64,000 bases of DNA, from positions 930,001-994,000 of the forward strand of contig NZ_CP101153.1 in NCBI RefSeq assembly GCF_024298825.1, read 5' to 3'. Position 1 is the first letter of the stretch. Each line of letters begins with the position of its first letter. A program made the translations under genes and the position numbers. The stretch is from Haloglomus salinum. GTDB lineage: Archaea > Halobacteriota > Halobacteria > Halobacteriales > Haloarculaceae. Shown in pieces: positions 62,093 through 64,000 of the stretch. A model generated the notes under the pieces. That model had not been told where the DNA came from. It made no database searches and was given only the letters and a program-made list of their open reading frames with translations.

Positions 62093-62439
62093 CCGACGAG
62101 GCGCCGGAGCCGGAGCCGTCGCCGGCCCTCCCGTCCTCGCTCGTCGAGACGGTCCGGGAGCTGTCGGACCACCAGCTCCGCGAGCTCATGTCCTTCAGCG
62201 GCGACCTCCTCCAGTACCACGACGAGCAGTTGCTCGAGGACATCGAGGCCAATCCCGGCGAGGAACTCGTCCGCGTCGAGAAGCGGGACGGTTACGTGGA
62301 GGTGGTGAAGGCGGTCCCGTGCGGCGAGGACTGCGCCGACTGTCCCCACGGGCCGTACCTCTACCACGTTCGGACGGCGCCGACACAGGCGGGCGAGAAA
62401 CGGTTACGCTGGGAATTCATCGGACGCGTCAGGGAGTGA
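62089..62439 (+). CDS. Small Cys-rich protein in the third Trk operon
   Basis: A 116-residue protein. A helical N-terminal half ('SLVETVRELSDHQLRELMSF') is followed by 'VPCGEDCADCPHGPYLYHVR', a C-x3-C-x2-C-x-H pattern that may bind zinc. A similar Cys/His run is known from DUF6788-type proteins. No signal or membrane segment. Its start overlaps the stop of the RCK gene, and the third trkH begins ~100 bases after, so it may be an accessory or sensor of the transporter; that is inference. Confidence 0.8.
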   Translation: MTDEAPEPEPSPALPSSLVETVRELSDHQLRELMSFSGDLLQYHDEQLLEDIEANPGEELVRVEKRDGYVEVVKAVPCGEDCADCPHGPYLYHVRTAPTQAGEKRLRWEFIGRVRE

Positions 62440-62475
62440 ACCGTGCGGACGGAGTCTCACACTCCGGTCCACGAG

Positions 62476-62495
62476 CCGGCGGTTGTATCCGCCGG
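62476..62495. repeat. Short hairpin between the Cys-rich gene and the third trkH
   Basis: CCGGCGG (62476-62482) and CCGCCGG (62489-62495) form a 7-bp perfect inverted repeat with a 6-base loop TTGTAT, 36 bases after the stop of the Cys-rich gene. It could be a mRNA processing or pausing structure. There is no following T-run of the kind seen at archaeal terminators. Confidence 0.4.
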
Positions 62496-62540
62496 TGAGG
62501 GTCTGCCCAGTCGTGTGCCGGGCAACGGAGGGCTGACGCG

Positions 62541-64000
62541 ATGAGCCACTTCGGGACGCTGGGCGATCCCCGGACGGTCGCTCGCGACCTGGGCCGGATG
62601 CTGCAGGCGCTGTCGGGGCTGATGCTCGTCTCGGTGGCGATTCCGATGGTCTGGATGGAACTCTGGGCGGTTCCGGCGATGCTCGTCTCGGCTGCGGTGC
62701 CGCTGCTGCTGGGCACGCTGCTGGCCCGCCGGTACCGTGACGCGAAGAACCCGGACCGGTTCCACGGGATGGTGGTGGCGGCGTCCGGCTGGTTCGTCGT
62801 CGCGGTGTTCGGCTCGCTCCCGTTCCTGCTGGTGGCGTGGACCATCCGGCTGGACCCGACGGTGCTGGATGCGCCGACGCTCACCGGGCGTGCGGCGGCG
62901 ACGGTGGCGGCGTTCGAACACCCGCTGAACGCGCTGTTCGAGTCGATGTCCGGCTTCACCGGCACCGGCCTCACGATGACCGACAACGAGGCGGCGCTGC
63001 CCCGGACGCTCCAGTGGTGGCGCTCGTTCATCGAGTGGGTCGGCGGCGTCGGTGTCATCGTCCTGACGACCGCCATCCTCTCGCGCCCGGGCAGTGGCTC
63101 GCTCACGCTCTACGAGTCCGAGGCCCGCAGCGAGAAAATCCACCCCAGCATCGTCTCGACGGTGCGGACCATCTGGTGGATCTTCCTGCTTTTCACGTTC
63201 GGCTCGGTCCTGCTGCTGTGGCTCGTCGGGATGCCGCTCTGGGACGCCATCAACCACGGCATGACCGGGCTGGCGACGGGCGGGTTCTCCATCACCGACA
63301 ACAGCATCGCCACCTACGACAGCGCCCTCATCGACTACGCCCTGCTGCCGATAATGACGCTGGGGAGCATCGCGTTCCCCATCCACTACCTCGTCCTGCG
63401 CGGGGACCTCTCGCACCTGTACGAGGACCTCCAGACCCGCTGGGTGTTCATCTCGTTCACCGTCGGGACCGCCGTGCTCGTCGGGCTGCTCGTGGTCAAC
63501 GGCACCTACGACTCGGTCGAGGCGGCGGTCCGCTACGGGGCGTTCCAGTTCGTCTCCGCCATGTCCTGTACCGGGTTCCAGACCGCCGGCGGCCTGGGCA
63601 CGGACTGGACCGCCGAGGCACAGCTGACCGTCTCGCTCGGGATGGTCCTCGGTGCGGCCGCGGGGTCCACCGTCGGCGGCATCAAGCTCGTGCGGGCGCT
63701 CACCCTGTCGAAGGGCATCCTGTTCCGCATCACGGGCGTGTTCTACCCCGCCGACGCCGTGCGGTACTTCCGGCTGAACGGGCGGGCCCTGTCGGAGGAG
63801 GAGACCGCCCGCGAGTTCGAGGAGGCCGCCATCGTCGCCTTCCTCTGGTTCCTGTTCCTCGGCGTCGGGACGCTGACGCTGCTGCTGGCGCTCCCCGACG
63901 ACTACACGCTGGCGAACGTCGTCTTCGAGGTGGCCAGCGCACAGGGCAACGTCGGCCTCTCCTCGGGCATCACCGGCCCTGGGATGCCCGACCCGACCAA
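62541..64000 (+). CDS. trkH: TrkH family potassium transporter (third copy, partial)
   Basis: The gene begins at ATG 62541 ('MSHFGTLGDPRTVARDLGRM') and is still open at the window end, after 486 complete codons. Pore loops are 'MSGFTGTGLTMT', 'MTGLATGGFSIT', 'SAMSCTGFQTAG' and 'ASAQGNVGLSSG', closest to the second copy. It has the same KtrB-like filter pattern and should pair with the single-RCK protein encoded at 61412-62092. The C-terminal end lies beyond the window. Confidence 0.93.
   Translation, partial: MSHFGTLGDPRTVARDLGRMLQALSGLMLVSVAIPMVWMELWAVPAMLVSAAVPLLLGTLLARRYRDAKNPDRFHGMVVAASGWFVVAVFGSLPFLLVAWTIRLDPTVLDAPTLTGRAAATVAAFEHPLNALFESMSGFTGTGLTMTDNEAALPRTLQWWRSFIEWVGGVGVIVLTTAILSRPGSGSLTLYESEARSEKIHPSIVSTVRTIWWIFLLFTFGSVLLLWLVGMPLWDAINHGMTGLATGGFSITDNSIATYDSALIDYALLPIMTLGSIAFPIHYLVLRGDLSHLYEDLQTRWVFISFTVGTAVLVGLLVVNGTYDSVEAAVRYGAFQFVSAMSCTGFQTAGGLGTDWTAEAQLTVSLGMVLGAAAGSTVGGIKLVRALTLSKGILFRITGVFYPADAVRYFRLNGRALSEEETAREFEEAAIVAFLWFLFLGVGTLTLLLALPDDYTLANVVFEVASAQGNVGLSSGITGPGMPDPT

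Noticed and set aside
1-64000. tRNA, rRNA and CRISPR search
   Set aside because: I looked for T-loop-like GGTTCGAATC patterns, rRNA segments and regular repeat-spacer arrays; the only regular repeats are the coding 33-bp units near 38214 and the 12-bp units at 4406.

Overview
The window is chromosomal DNA of a halophilic archaeon (class Halobacteria). The signs are very high GC, strongly acidic predicted proteins, many leaderless genes with a TATA-like box about 25-30 bases before the start codon, Tat-dependent lipoproteins, an archaeosortase-type C-terminal signal, a bacterioruberin pathway, and many protein families known mainly from haloarchaea (DUF2240, DUF5784, DUF5786, DUF5815, Hvo_1808). 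The genus cannot be fixed from this sequence alone.

Layout. 1-2.3 kb: a Bat-type regulator, a DUF2240 pair, and a DUF433/DUF5615 toxin-antitoxin module whose toxin is frameshifted. 2.3-6.5 kb (minus): a lipoprotein, the hypusine-related pair agmatinase/eIF5A, a CPBP protease, a methyltransferase and a Rieske protein. 6.5-9.1 kb: carotenoid genes crtD and lyeJ, followed by a 511-bp inverted-repeat element. 9.8-11.2 kb: replication factor C large subunit. 11.5-14.9 kb: a polar amino acid ABC transporter whose binding protein is circularly permuted. 15-19.4 kb: two YdjM-type membrane hydrolase paralogues, a GNAT, serB and small proteins. 19.4-25.5 kb (minus): the metY-like/metX operon and carB. 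25.5-31.7 kb: a surface glycoprotein, small proteins, a LeuA/CimA-family synthase and a GNAT.

31.9-41.7 kb is rich in envelope genes: two Hvo_1808-type HExxH lipoproteins, a 28-residue membrane microprotein, an XPD/DinG-like helicase, an anchored acidic 11-residue-repeat protein, a zinc protein and a secreted beta-propeller protein. 41.9-48.1 kb holds a nucleotide-sugar/NADH-type oxidoreductase, a membrane protein, DUF5786, DUF5784, a thioesterase, a BtrH-type protein and a thiolase. 48.2-51.3 kb is a 1051-residue Tat subtilase.

51.5-64 kb is a potassium-homeostasis island: trkA plus trkH; a second trkH with a single-RCK partner; an Lrp/AsnC regulator fused to an RCK_C domain; an APC transporter fused to universal-stress domains plus a separate UspA; and a third single-RCK gene, a small Cys-rich protein and a third trkH that runs off the end. 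For a salt-in strategist these genes probably work together to set K+ uptake and its control by nucleotides.

The most unusual observation is the permuted substrate-binding protein at 11528-12415. Next come a family of GC-rich inverted repeats (9130-9640, 54704-54846, with an inner piece also at 17762-17825), the broken toxin, and the concentration of three TrkH systems. No rRNA, tRNA, CRISPR array or transposase was recognised.
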